A stretch of 8,978 nucleotides of DNA from CAVSWN01 sp046728115 (GTDB taxonomy: Bacteria > Acidobacteriota > Vicinamibacteria > Vicinamibacterales > CAVVIG01): positions 1 through 8,978 of the forward strand of contig JBKPDW010000182.1 in the NCBI GenBank assembly GCA_046728115.1, in the 5' to 3' direction. Positions 1 through 5,815 of the stretch are shown here, one piece after another; position 1 is the stretch's first letter; each line of letters opens with the position of its first letter. The notes beneath the pieces are model-generated. The model had not been told where the DNA came from. It saw only the letters and a program-made list of their open reading frames with translations, and ran no database searches. The position numbers were made by a program, and so were the translations under genes.

Positions 1-173
1 TCGCTGCGTTCTCCTTCGGTGGCTCGTGGCTGCTGTACAAGCTGACGAACATAATCATTCCGTTGCGGGTGTCCAACGAGCAGGAGGAAATCGGCCTCGA
101 TCTCAGCCAGCACGGCGAAGTAATGCAGGACACCGTGGCGCCCGTGATCGAGGTCCTCGCGAAAACCGCTTAG
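1..173 (+). CDS. amt: Ammonium transporter Amt, C-terminal fragment (5' end outside window)
   Basis: This is the last 57 codons or so of an Amt/MEP/Rh-family ammonium channel. It is read in frame from base 3 to a TAG at 171-173 and starts before the window. The visible part begins in the end of the last membrane helix and continues into the cytosolic tail, which contains the family hallmark RVSNEQEEIGLDLSQHGE at about residues 25-42 of the fragment. In characterised Amt proteins this tail couples the subunits of the trimer and is where the PII protein GlnK acts. The channel sits in the inner membrane and takes up ammonium. No glnK follows: the next 424 bases are non-coding and the next gene is unrelated. 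No convincing terminator was found after the stop; only a 4-bp CCCC/GGGG hairpin at 198-211 is present. The tail motif makes the family call secure, but nothing can be said about the rest of the protein. Confidence 0.93.
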   Translation, partial: AAFSFGGSWLLYKLTNIIIPLRVSNEQEEIGLDLSQHGEVMQDTVAPVIEVLAKTA

Positions 174-597
174 TTGGAGCACATCGCGAAATCAACTCCC
201 CACCACAGGGGCACCGAGGAACCCTCTGCTCTCGAGAAGATCCGGCCTGTCCTTCCTGTCCACCCGGTGTGTTTGCCGACGCCCTTGCCGCGGCCATGAA
301 TCCGAGTTGCGGCTGGTCTCGCCTCTCCTGCCGACTTGCTCAACGGTGGTCCATTGAAACCGATGGGTGAACCGGGAACTGATGAGGACGACTGAGCTGT
401 GCCGAACATCGGACCGTTTATCACCCGATGGGAATGTCCGCCGAAGCTACAACTGTGTAAATCATCGCTCGAATTTGACACGCCAAAACCACATCGGATC
501 GCCCGAGAAGTCATTACCTACGCGGCACTATGCCGTAGAAACGGCTGGCCCTCCGATTGCACACTTCCTTAAGGAAGTTAAAGCTCGGGAGTGGACC
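174..597. other. Non-coding gap between amt and the PRC-barrel gene
   Basis: No reading frame here has a good ribosome binding site or recognisable protein content. The region is somewhat less GC-rich than the rest of the window, especially from about 440 to 590. It contains a short inverted repeat CATCGG/CCGATG at 407-412 and 425-430. A small hairpin lies at 518-538 (CTAC/GTAG plus GGC/GCC, a 2-base bulge and an ACTAT loop). A perfect palindrome lies at 563-578. A lone TTGACA at 475-480 has no matching -10 box at 16-18 bases. The promoter and leader of the downstream PRC-barrel gene must lie in this gap, but I cannot place the start of transcription. Confidence 0.6.
563..578. promoter_or_regulatory. 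Perfect 16-bp palindrome upstream of PRC-barrel gene
   Basis: ACTTCCTTAAGGAAGT is its own reverse complement over all 16 bases and ends 19 bases before the ATG at 598. As DNA it has the symmetry expected of a binding site for a dimeric regulator. As RNA it would form a 6-bp stem with a UUAA loop. No T-tract follows, so it is not an intrinsic terminator. It contains AAGGAAG, but that lies too far from the ATG to be the ribosome binding site. The site itself is read directly; the regulatory role is inferred from symmetry and position only. Confidence 0.4.
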
Positions 598-936
598 ATG
601 ACGAACCAAGCAGTTGATACGGGCCTTTGCTTCCTGGAAAGCCGACGGCTGGAAGCGCCGCTCGAAGATCCCATGGATGTCTGGACGACAGGTGGGAAGC
701 GAATCGGTACACTTGATGGTGTCGTCGTGGATCCGCGTGCTCATCGCGCGCGCTACCTCGTCGTTGACCGGGGCAGGCTCCTGCCAGATCGGCGTTTGAT
801 ACCTCTGCCAGCTCATCTTGATTTGGTTCACCAGGCGCTCGAAGTCGACGACGTCGAACCAAGCGAATGCGAGAAATTCCACCCGGCGCGGTTCCGCCCG
901 TTCATCGACGACGACATGAGTTCGACGTCGACATAG
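598..936 (+). CDS. PRC-barrel domain protein
   Basis: This is a cytosolic protein of 112 residues. Residues about 26-60 (DVWTTGGKRIGTLDGVVVDP, then RARYLVVDRG) match the PRC-barrel beta-fold: a strand pair with a G-x-I/L-x-D/G-x-V-x-D-P turn, then a strand giving YLVV. This fold occurs in RimM, photosynthetic reaction centre H subunits and many stand-alone bacterial proteins of unknown role. The C-terminal third (about 80-112) is acidic and ends in a Ser/Thr-rich tail. There is no signal peptide or membrane segment. The frame is open upstream to 367, but I chose the ATG at 598: GGGAG at 588-592 sits at proper distance and the protein pattern begins there. It converges on the ABC transporter gene, with 7 bases between the two stops. 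The PRC fold is fairly sure; the function is unknown, perhaps RNA- or protein-binding or stress-related. Confidence 0.72.
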   Translation: MTNQAVDTGLCFLESRRLEAPLEDPMDVWTTGGKRIGTLDGVVVDPRAHRARYLVVDRGRLLPDRRLIPLPAHLDLVHQALEVDDVEPSECEKFHPARFRPFIDDDMSSTST

Positions 937-943
937 CCCTGTT

Positions 944-2476
944 TCATTTCAGCCTCGCGAGGAATTGGCGCGCGATCTCGCGTGTGTCGCGATGTTCTGT
1001 ATCCGCAGCGTAGTTCATCGCGCGCATGTCGTCGGCTGAGATCCGGCCCGACAACCGCTCGAGCGCGGCCCGAACGCGCGGATACCGGAGCAATGTCTCG
1101 GCGCGAGCGACCGCGGCGGCGTCGTACGGCGGAAAGTATCGACGGTTGTCGTCGAGTTGAAACAGGTCGAGCCCTTTGATCAGTCCAGCCGTGGCATCGC
1201 CGGCAATCATATCCACCTGGCCAGCAGCGAGCGCCCGGTAGCTGAGCGTCAGATCCATAACGCGAGGAGGATCTGGAAACTTGAAACCGTATGTCCGCGC
1301 CAGCCCAGGGTAACCGTCCGGCCGCCCCACGAACTCGTAGCCGAATCCAGCCCGCCACCGCGGCGACTCGCGCGCAGCGTCGTCGATCGTCCGGAGATTG
1401 CGAGCGCGAGCCTCGTCGCGGCGCACGAGAATCGCGAACGTATTGTTGAAACCGAGCGGCGGCAGCAAGGTGCGGCCGGTCCGCGCGTAGAGGCCGCGCA
1501 CCGTGTCGAACACTGCGCTCGAGTCGTTGCTGACGGGCTGATGAAAGACCGCCGTCAGTGCGGTGCCGGTGTATTCAACGTAGACATCGATGTCACCCGT
1601 GAGCAGCGCGCGATCGCAGATGATCGTCCCGCCCAGATTCAGCCTGCGATCGACCGTCATACCGGTTTCTCGTTCGATCGTCTGAGCCAGCAGTTCGCCG
1701 AGCACGAGCTGCTCGGTGAAGTTCTTCGAACCGACAACGATCGTTCCACGTGTCCGGCGTGCCGCAACGCCGCTCGACAAGAGGACGAGAAGCAGACCCG
1801 CAGCTGCCACCGACACGGTGGCGCGCCGTGTCACGGTCCGCTTCCGCGCAGACAACTGACGTTCGAACCAGAACAGCGATGCATCGACGACGATCGCGAG
1901 GCCCGCTGCGGGAATCGCGCCGGCGAGAATGACCGTCGTGTCCACCATCGACAGGCCGCGGTAGATGTACTCGCCCAATCCTCCTGCGCCGATCGCCGCC
2001 GCGATAGTCGCGGAGCCAACGCCGACCACTGCGGCGACGCGCACACCGGCAACGATCGACGGCATGGCGAGCGGCAGCTCCACCTGCCGGAGCAGTTCGC
2101 GCGGCGTCATCCCCATGGCGACGCCGGCCTCACGAATCGACGGGTCGATGCCACGCAATCCCGCGATCGTCGTTCGAACGATCGGCAGGACGCCGTAAAG
2201 GATGAGCACGACAAGCGCCGCACGCGCTCCGACGCCGCCGATGAGCGGAACCGGCAGCAGAAAGCCGAACATCGCAAGGCTCGGCACGGTCTGCACGATG
2301 CTCGCAAACGCCATCAGTGGCGAGGCGAGCCGTGGACGGCGCGCGGCAAAGATGCCGAGCGGCACGCCGATCACGGTCGCCGCCAAGGTCGCGGCCAGCA
2401 CCAGAAGTACGTGCTGGCCGAGAAGCGCTGCGACTTCCGCACGGTGCGACGCCCAGAACGCAAAGAGCTGAGTCAT
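944..2476 (-). CDS. Osmoprotectant-type ABC importer, permease fused to substrate-binding domain
   Basis: This 510-residue protein is a fusion of two parts usually encoded separately. Residues 1-210 are a BPD-type permease with about five to six membrane helices and the EAA loop (EAGVAMGMTPRELL, 116-129, ending in the VELPLAMPSIVAG segment), which docks on the ATPase. Residues about 219-238 form one more hydrophobic helix. It tethers the periplasmic receptor domain, 244-510, of the OpuAC/ProX/OsmF class: VGSKNFTEQ (248-256), GGT (282-284), YVEYTGTALT (299-308), GFNNTFAI (342-349), GDATAGLI (426-433). Such receptors bind quaternary amines in an aromatic cage. ProX/OpuC-type systems take betaine, choline or carnitine, whereas fused EgtU proteins take ergothioneine; sequence reading alone does not decide. 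The ATPase gene lies 45 bases upstream on the same strand. The ATG has only AGGA directly against it, an unusually close ribosome site. A stop lies 11 codons upstream with no other start between, so the start is well bounded. Confidence 0.9.
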   Translation of the reverse strand: MTQLFAFWASHRAEVAALLGQHVLLVLAATLAATVIGVPLGIFAARRPRLASPLMAFASIVQTVPSLAMFGFLLPVPLIGGVGARAALVVLILYGVLPIVRTTIAGLRGIDPSIREAGVAMGMTPRELLRQVELPLAMPSIVAGVRVAAVVGVGSATIAAAIGAGGLGEYIYRGLSMVDTTVILAGAIPAAGLAIVVDASLFWFERQLSARKRTVTRRATVSVAAAGLLLVLLSSGVAARRTRGTIVVGSKNFTEQLVLGELLAQTIERETGMTVDRRLNLGGTIICDRALLTGDIDVYVEYTGTALTAVFHQPVSNDSSAVFDTVRGLYARTGRTLLPPLGFNNTFAILVRRDEARARNLRTIDDAARESPRWRAGFGYEFVGRPDGYPGLARTYGFKFPDPPRVMDLTLSYRALAAGQVDMIAGDATAGLIKGLDLFQLDDNRRYFPPYDAAAVARAETLLRYPRVRAALERLSGRISADDMRAMNYAADTEHRDTREIARQFLARLK

Positions 2477-2521
2477 TCCTGAAGGGCTCGCGCTCCTGGA
2501 TGCATTTCAGACGCGTGAAAA

Positions 2522-3271
2522 TCAGCCACGGGGCACCACTGGCACGGCGTCCAGCAGCCGACGTACGTATGGATCGTGCGAGGCCGCCACCGTGCCAGGA
2601 GCATCGCAGGCAATCAATCGCCCCGACTCGAGGACGCCGACACGATCGGCGAGCGCGAACGCCTCGCCCATGTCGTGCGACACGATGATGATCGTCTTGC
2701 GCAATCGGGCCTGGATGCGGCGGAACTCGGCGTGCAACTCGACCCTGGTCAATGGATCGAGTGCGCCAAAGGGCTCGTCCATCAACAGCACGGGCGGATC
2801 GACCGCGAGCGCTCGTGCCACGCCCACGCGCTGTCGCTGTCCGCCGGACAACTCGTCCGGCCAGCGGTCTGCAAACTGCCGGGCTTCCAGCCCAACCAGG
2901 TCGAGCAGTTCGTTGACACGCGCCGATGTTCGATCGGGCGCCCACTGCTCGAGTCGCGGCACGACGGCCACGTTGTCGCCGATGGTCATGTGTGGAAAAA
3001 GACCGACGTCCTGCAGAACATAGCCGACGCGTCGGCGGAGTCGAATGGGGTCCCATTCCCGCGTGTCGCGCGCTTCGACGAGGACGGCGCCGGAGTCGGG
3101 CACGAGCAGCCGATTGACGAGCTTGAGCAGGGTCGTTTTTCCCGCCCCGCTGCGACCCACGAGCGCAATGACCTCGCCAGGCTCGACCGCGAGAGTGAAT
3201 CGATCGAGCACGGGGGGACGTCCAATCCGACGAAACGAGACCTCTTTGAACTCAATGGCGAGGGGCGGCAT
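2522..3271 (-). CDS. ABC transporter ATPase of the osmoprotectant importer
   Basis: This 249-residue nucleotide-binding subunit powers import through the fused permease/receptor encoded next. All ATPase motifs are intact: Walker A GRSGAGKT (39-46), Q-loop Q87, signature LSGGQ (141-145), Walker B VLLMDEP (161-167) followed by the D-loop GALD (169-172), and the switch histidine H199 in SHD. The protein stops about 80 residues after that. It therefore lacks the tandem CBS domains that ProV and OpuAA use to sense ionic strength, and so it looks like a short, CBS-free form. The closest named relatives are the OpuA/ProV, OpuBA and YehX group. The ribosome site before the ATG is weak (AAGAG). The start is supported by the canonical first strand, IEFKEVSFRR. 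It is divergent from the 74-residue gene, with 59 bases between the two starts, so both promoters must be compact or overlap the coding ends. Confidence 0.93.
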   Translation of the reverse strand: MPPLAIEFKEVSFRRIGRPPVLDRFTLAVEPGEVIALVGRSGAGKTTLLKLVNRLLVPDSGAVLVEARDTREWDPIRLRRRVGYVLQDVGLFPHMTIGDNVAVVPRLEQWAPDRTSARVNELLDLVGLEARQFADRWPDELSGGQRQRVGVARALAVDPPVLLMDEPFGALDPLTRVELHAEFRRIQARLRKTIIIVSHDMGEAFALADRVGVLESGRLIACDAPGTVAASHDPYVRRLLDAVPVVPRG

Positions 3272-3317
3272 TGCTCTTGCGACGGTACCATCGAACCACC
3301 AGGTCGAGCCACAACAG

Positions 3318-3324
3318 AAGGAGG
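3318..3324 (+). promoter_or_regulatory. Strong ribosome binding site of the 74-residue gene
   Basis: AAGGAGG is followed by a 6-base spacer and the ATG at 3331. It is the strongest Shine-Dalgarno site in the window. It decides the start of this gene, because the frame stays open upstream to 3271. Confidence 0.85.
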
Positions 3325-3330
3325 ACGTTT

Positions 3331-3555
3331 ATGGGCAACGATCCGAAATCGATCGGCGAGAAGCTGCGCGCCATTGACGAGCATGCCCAGAAACCAAGCG
3401 AGATACATGACAACGTCCCCGCCAACAAGGAGCCGGCTGAAGGCGCACGCAATACCGTGCTGGGCGGCGGCAAGCGCAACAATCGATCGCAGACGAGAAA
3501 GGCCAGCGGTCCGGGCGACCTATCCTCCGACCAGGAAACCGAAAACGCGGAATAG
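3331..3555 (+). CDS. Small hydrophilic, glycine-rich hypothetical protein
   Basis: This 74-residue protein has no recognised domain. It has no Cys, Trp, Phe or Tyr, is rich in Glu, Lys, Arg, Asn, Ser and Pro, and contains eight glycines (about 11%), three of them in LGGGKRNN at 44-51. This composition predicts a largely disordered, soluble cytosolic protein, perhaps with a short N-terminal helix (IGEKLRAIDEHAQ, 8-20). It would meet the usual composition rule for hydrophilins: above 6% Gly and strongly hydrophilic. The ribosome site is near perfect, which suggests high expression. It is divergent from the osmoprotectant importer, which fits a stress-related role, but that is inference. It converges on the barrel-protein gene, with 5 bases between the stops and no room for a terminator. 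Despite its size the coding call is good because of the ribosome site and the snug fit between neighbours. Confidence 0.72.
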   Translation: MGNDPKSIGEKLRAIDEHAQKPSEIHDNVPANKEPAEGARNTVLGGGKRNNRSQTRKASGPGDLSSDQETENAE

Positions 3556-3560
3556 CCGAT

Positions 3561-4229
3561 TCAGAACCGCAAGTAAAGAGACACGCCGATCGCCGGCGAC
3601 ACGCGACGCCGGTCGAAGACAGTCGGATCCGACCGCACGACGGCGCGCGCATCGACGCGCGCGCCGATCGACCTGACCCACCCACTGCCGCCGCCCAGCG
3701 CAATCTTCACTCCGCCACCCGCCCCGAACAGCCGCCCTGAGTTCACGAGGGACCGCCCCTCGTGGAGGTTTCTCGAGATGCCGGCTTCGGCTTCCACGAA
3801 GGGCGACAAGCGCTCGTGATCGCCGTTCGGCAGATACCAGAGGACGCCGCCGGTGATCGTGTACTGCTGGATACGTTCGGAAGCTGTCACCGGTGTCGCG
3901 CCTTCCGCGTCATTCGACAGAGCGACACGAAGCTGCGGCGTTCCGTAGCTGCCGGCCGCCATGACCTCGAAACTATTCGTCAGCTTCACACCGACGCGCG
4001 CTTCGAAACCGCCCGTCGCCGATAGCGTCGTTGACGAGCCGAAGAGTCGAAAATCTCCGCCCGTCGACGTCGTTTCGTTTGCATCGCCGCTCGCAACCTT
4101 CGCGTGACCTATCCACATGCCGCCGACCGCAACTTCAACGGCGCCCGCTCTCGGCGACTGCGCGGACGCGGATCCAGCTCCGGCAAGCCAGGTCAGCAGT
4201 ACGCCTGCCGCAAGACGAATTCGCGTCAC
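3561..4229 (-). CDS. Exported beta-barrel-like protein (putative outer membrane protein)
   Basis: This 222-residue protein begins with a signal peptide: positive start MTRIR, hydrophobic stretch LAAGVLLTWLAGAGSA, likely cut after ASA at about residue 23. The mature part is built of short alternating strands rich in Gly, aromatic and small residues, for example VEVAVGGMWIGHA, GGFEARVGVKL, FEVMAAGSYG and QYTITGGVLWYL. It ends in a strand with a terminal phenylalanine (GVSLYLRF). That ending resembles the C-terminal signal read by the barrel-assembly machinery, so an 8- to 10-strand outer membrane barrel is likely. The start is GTG, and its GTGA overlaps the stop of the protease gene, so translation is probably coupled. 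It is the last gene of the minus-strand cluster. No enzymatic motif is visible. A periplasmic beta-protein is the main alternative. Confidence 0.7.
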   Translation of the reverse strand: MTRIRLAAGVLLTWLAGAGSASAQSPRAGAVEVAVGGMWIGHAKVASGDANETTSTGGDFRLFGSSTTLSATGGFEARVGVKLTNSFEVMAAGSYGTPQLRVALSNDAEGATPVTASERIQQYTITGGVLWYLPNGDHERLSPFVEAEAGISRNLHEGRSLVNSGRLFGAGGGVKIALGGGSGWVRSIGARVDARAVVRSDPTVFDRRRVSPAIGVSLYLRF

Positions 4230-5230
4230 TTTGGTGCGACTTTCACTTCGATCGGCCCCGCCCCACCTCCGCGCGGTACGACGACGAGGCGATCGACGAA
4301 TGCCACGCGGAAATCGAGATCCACGGTCTGCGCCGCGCCGAAGAAGCTGTCGATGTCTGCGTCGTCGAGCGGTTCGACACGGAGAACCCGCGGGCCGGGC
4401 GGCAACGCGCCAATCGAGAACTCGCCTTGCGCGCTGAGCGAGAAGTTGCCGACCATCTCGAGCGTTCGGGGGTCGAACGCCACGATGTGCGCGCCGAAGA
4501 CCGGCTGGCCGTTTTTCGTCACGCGACCGGAAATCGTGCCCGACTCGGCGTCGAAGCCGCTGACGGGATAGAGGTCGGAGATTCCGGCGACATCGTCGGC
4601 CTTCAACGTGCGACCCGCGATGCTGCCGGCGGCAAACGCGATCGGAAACATGACCGTGTCGGAGGCAATCACGCGCCGACCGCCGCCATCACGCAACTCG
4701 GTCTCGCCGAGTGCGGAGTGTCCGAGGCCGCTCAGGTGGCCGATCTCGTGGAGCGCGATGCTCTCCAGATCGAATCGGTTAGGCTCACCGGCCGCTGCGA
4801 CCGACCACGGAAACACCGCGTTGAAGAAGATGTCCGACTCGATCAACTCACCCGTCGTCGTATCGATCACAAAACTGGTGGACGCCAGGACGCGATCGAG
4901 TTCAGGCCTGTCCAGGAATCCCAGCGTCGACGAGCCATCGTCCTGTCCCGGCACGGCCGCGGTCAGACCGCCAAACCGGTAGGTCACGGACGCTGACGAG
5001 ACGGCCTGCCACGTCTCGAATGCACGACTCACAGCTGCCTGAAAGTCGGTGTTGGTCACGCCGGGTACCGCCGCTCGATCGGAGATGAAATACTGGACGG
5101 GTAACCGGTTCCAGCGCGTGACGACCTGGCGACCGCCGACGCGCACGCCGAGCTTCAAGTAAGCGAACGCCGGCTTTGTCTGCGCGACCAGGAGCATCGC
5201 AATCACGAAGAGCGCAAACGATTTCTTCAT
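4226..5230 (-). CDS. Secreted matrixin-like zinc metalloprotease with C-terminal carboxypeptidase-regulatory-like domain
   Basis: This 334-residue protein has a clear signal peptide (MKKSFALFVIAMLLVAQ, likely cut after AFA at 23). The catalytic domain, about 35-222, carries the full metzincin zinc motif HEIGHLSGLGH at 161-171: ligands His161, His165 and His171, general base Glu162. A Met-turn candidate follows at Met194 (DTVMFP). The N-terminal half is matrixin-like, with RWNRLPVQYFI and a helix containing FETWQAVSSASVTYRF. There is no pro-domain with a cysteine switch, and the protein has no cysteine at all, so it is not kept latent the way animal matrixins are. Residues about 230-290 (GTISGRVTKNGQPVFGAHIV, then PPGPRVLRV) form a beta-sandwich like carboxypeptidase regulatory domains. 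It probably acts outside the inner membrane on a protein substrate that is not known. Both ends overlap neighbours by 4 bases (ATGA at 5227-5230, GTGA at 4226-4229), so it is likely made together with them. Confidence 0.88.
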   Translation of the reverse strand: MKKSFALFVIAMLLVAQTKPAFAYLKLGVRVGGRQVVTRWNRLPVQYFISDRAAVPGVTNTDFQAAVSRAFETWQAVSSASVTYRFGGLTAAVPGQDDGSSTLGFLDRPELDRVLASTSFVIDTTTGELIESDIFFNAVFPWSVAAAGEPNRFDLESIALHEIGHLSGLGHSALGETELRDGGGRRVIASDTVMFPIAFAAGSIAGRTLKADDVAGISDLYPVSGFDAESGTISGRVTKNGQPVFGAHIVAFDPRTLEMVGNFSLSAQGEFSIGALPPGPRVLRVEPLDDADIDSFFGAAQTVDLDFRVAFVDRLVVVPRGGGAGPIEVKVAPK

Positions 5231-5769
5231 GGCGTGATTCCCGCGAGCGCCCGCACGCGGCGTTCGAAATCGCCGACCGGCATCGCCCGGCGTCCTATGT
5301 CACCACGCACGATGCGAGTAGTCCCGTTCGCGGAGGGGAAGTTTGGAGGCGGCTTCACGACCCAGGCATCGCCCTCGCCCCGCACCACGCGAAAGACACC
5401 CTGACTGAACCCGAGCACATACGGCACGCTGGGCCCGCGAGCGCCCAGGAAAACGACGACGCGATCGTCTGTTGCGAATTCCGGGGCGCCGACGACGATG
5501 CTACGGAATCGCCCGAGCTCGCCGCCCGGAACGCGGAACTGCACCGTCGAGGCAAGCCGCCCCTTGATGTACTCCTCGACTTCGAGCGTCACGATGGTCT
5601 CGATGCTGCGATGGTCTTCGGCCCATCTCGCTTCAACGGCCATGACCCGACCGCGCGCAATCGCGACGGCGTCGTGCGCGAGCTCGCCGAGATCGGCCGC
5701 GGCCAGCACGGTCGCTCGCGCGGGCGTCGCCAGCGCGAGCGAAACACTCAAGAGCAAAGCCAGACGCAT
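5227..5769 (-). CDS. Exported hypothetical protein, partner of the matrixin-like protease
   Basis: This 180-residue protein starts with a signal peptide (MRLALLLSVSLALATPARA, likely cut after 19). The mature part is mainly beta. A run at about 37-82 (IARGRVMAVEARW, then TIVTLEVEEYIKG and VQFRVPGG) resembles an OB- or SH3-like small barrel. It is followed by a conserved-looking core at 92-109 (VVGAPEFATDDRVVVFLG) and VFRVV at 125-129. I know of no assigned function; proteins with this vPGG/VGAPEF pattern are familiar to me only as hypotheticals. The frame is open upstream to 5850, but I chose the ATG at 5769: GGAGG lies 7 bases before it, and the signal peptide begins there. The end overlaps the protease start as ATGA, so the two are very likely co-translated. 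It could be a chaperone, inhibitor or scaffold for the protease, but nothing in the sequence proves this. Confidence 0.75.
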   Translation of the reverse strand: MRLALLLSVSLALATPARATVLAAADLGELAHDAVAIARGRVMAVEARWAEDHRSIETIVTLEVEEYIKGRLASTVQFRVPGGELGRFRSIVVGAPEFATDDRVVVFLGARGPSVPYVLGFSQGVFRVVRGEGDAWVVKPPPNFPSANGTTRIVRGDIGRRAMPVGDFERRVRALAGITP

Positions 5770-5776
5770 TAGGTGG

Positions 5777-5781
5777 CCTCC
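5777..5781 (-). promoter_or_regulatory. Ribosome binding site deciding the start at 5769
   Basis: On the minus strand GGAGG is followed by 7 bases and an ATG at 5769-5767. It supports a start 27 codons inside the longest open frame. It lies in the 46-bp gap after lpxB, the only real gap in the minus-strand cluster. Confidence 0.75.
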
Positions 5782-5815
5782 AAGGCGATCGAGATGTTGC
5801 TTCCTCACAAGAAAA

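Noticed and set aside
198..211. CCCC/GGGG hairpin after amt as an intrinsic terminator
   Set aside because: Four base pairs and no T-tract.
475..503. TTGACA at 475-480 as a sigma-70 promoter for the PRC-barrel gene
   Set aside because: At 16-18 bases downstream the hexamers are GATCGC, ATCGCC and TCGCCC, none resembling a -10 box.
170..514. Minus-strand frame of 114 codons filling the non-coding gap
   Set aside because: No recognisable domain, no good ribosome site, and composition like random translation; it also reaches to the stop of amt.
367..597. Longer N-terminus for the PRC-barrel protein starting at 367
   Set aside because: The extra 77 residues have no domain character and would swallow the palindrome and the ribosome site at 588-592. 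The ATG at 598 fits the protein pattern.
1157..2482. Long plus-strand open frame opposite the permease/receptor gene
   Set aside because: The translation is dominated by Arg, His, Asp and Gln with no domain, typical of the antisense of a GC-rich gene. The minus strand holds an unmistakable transporter.
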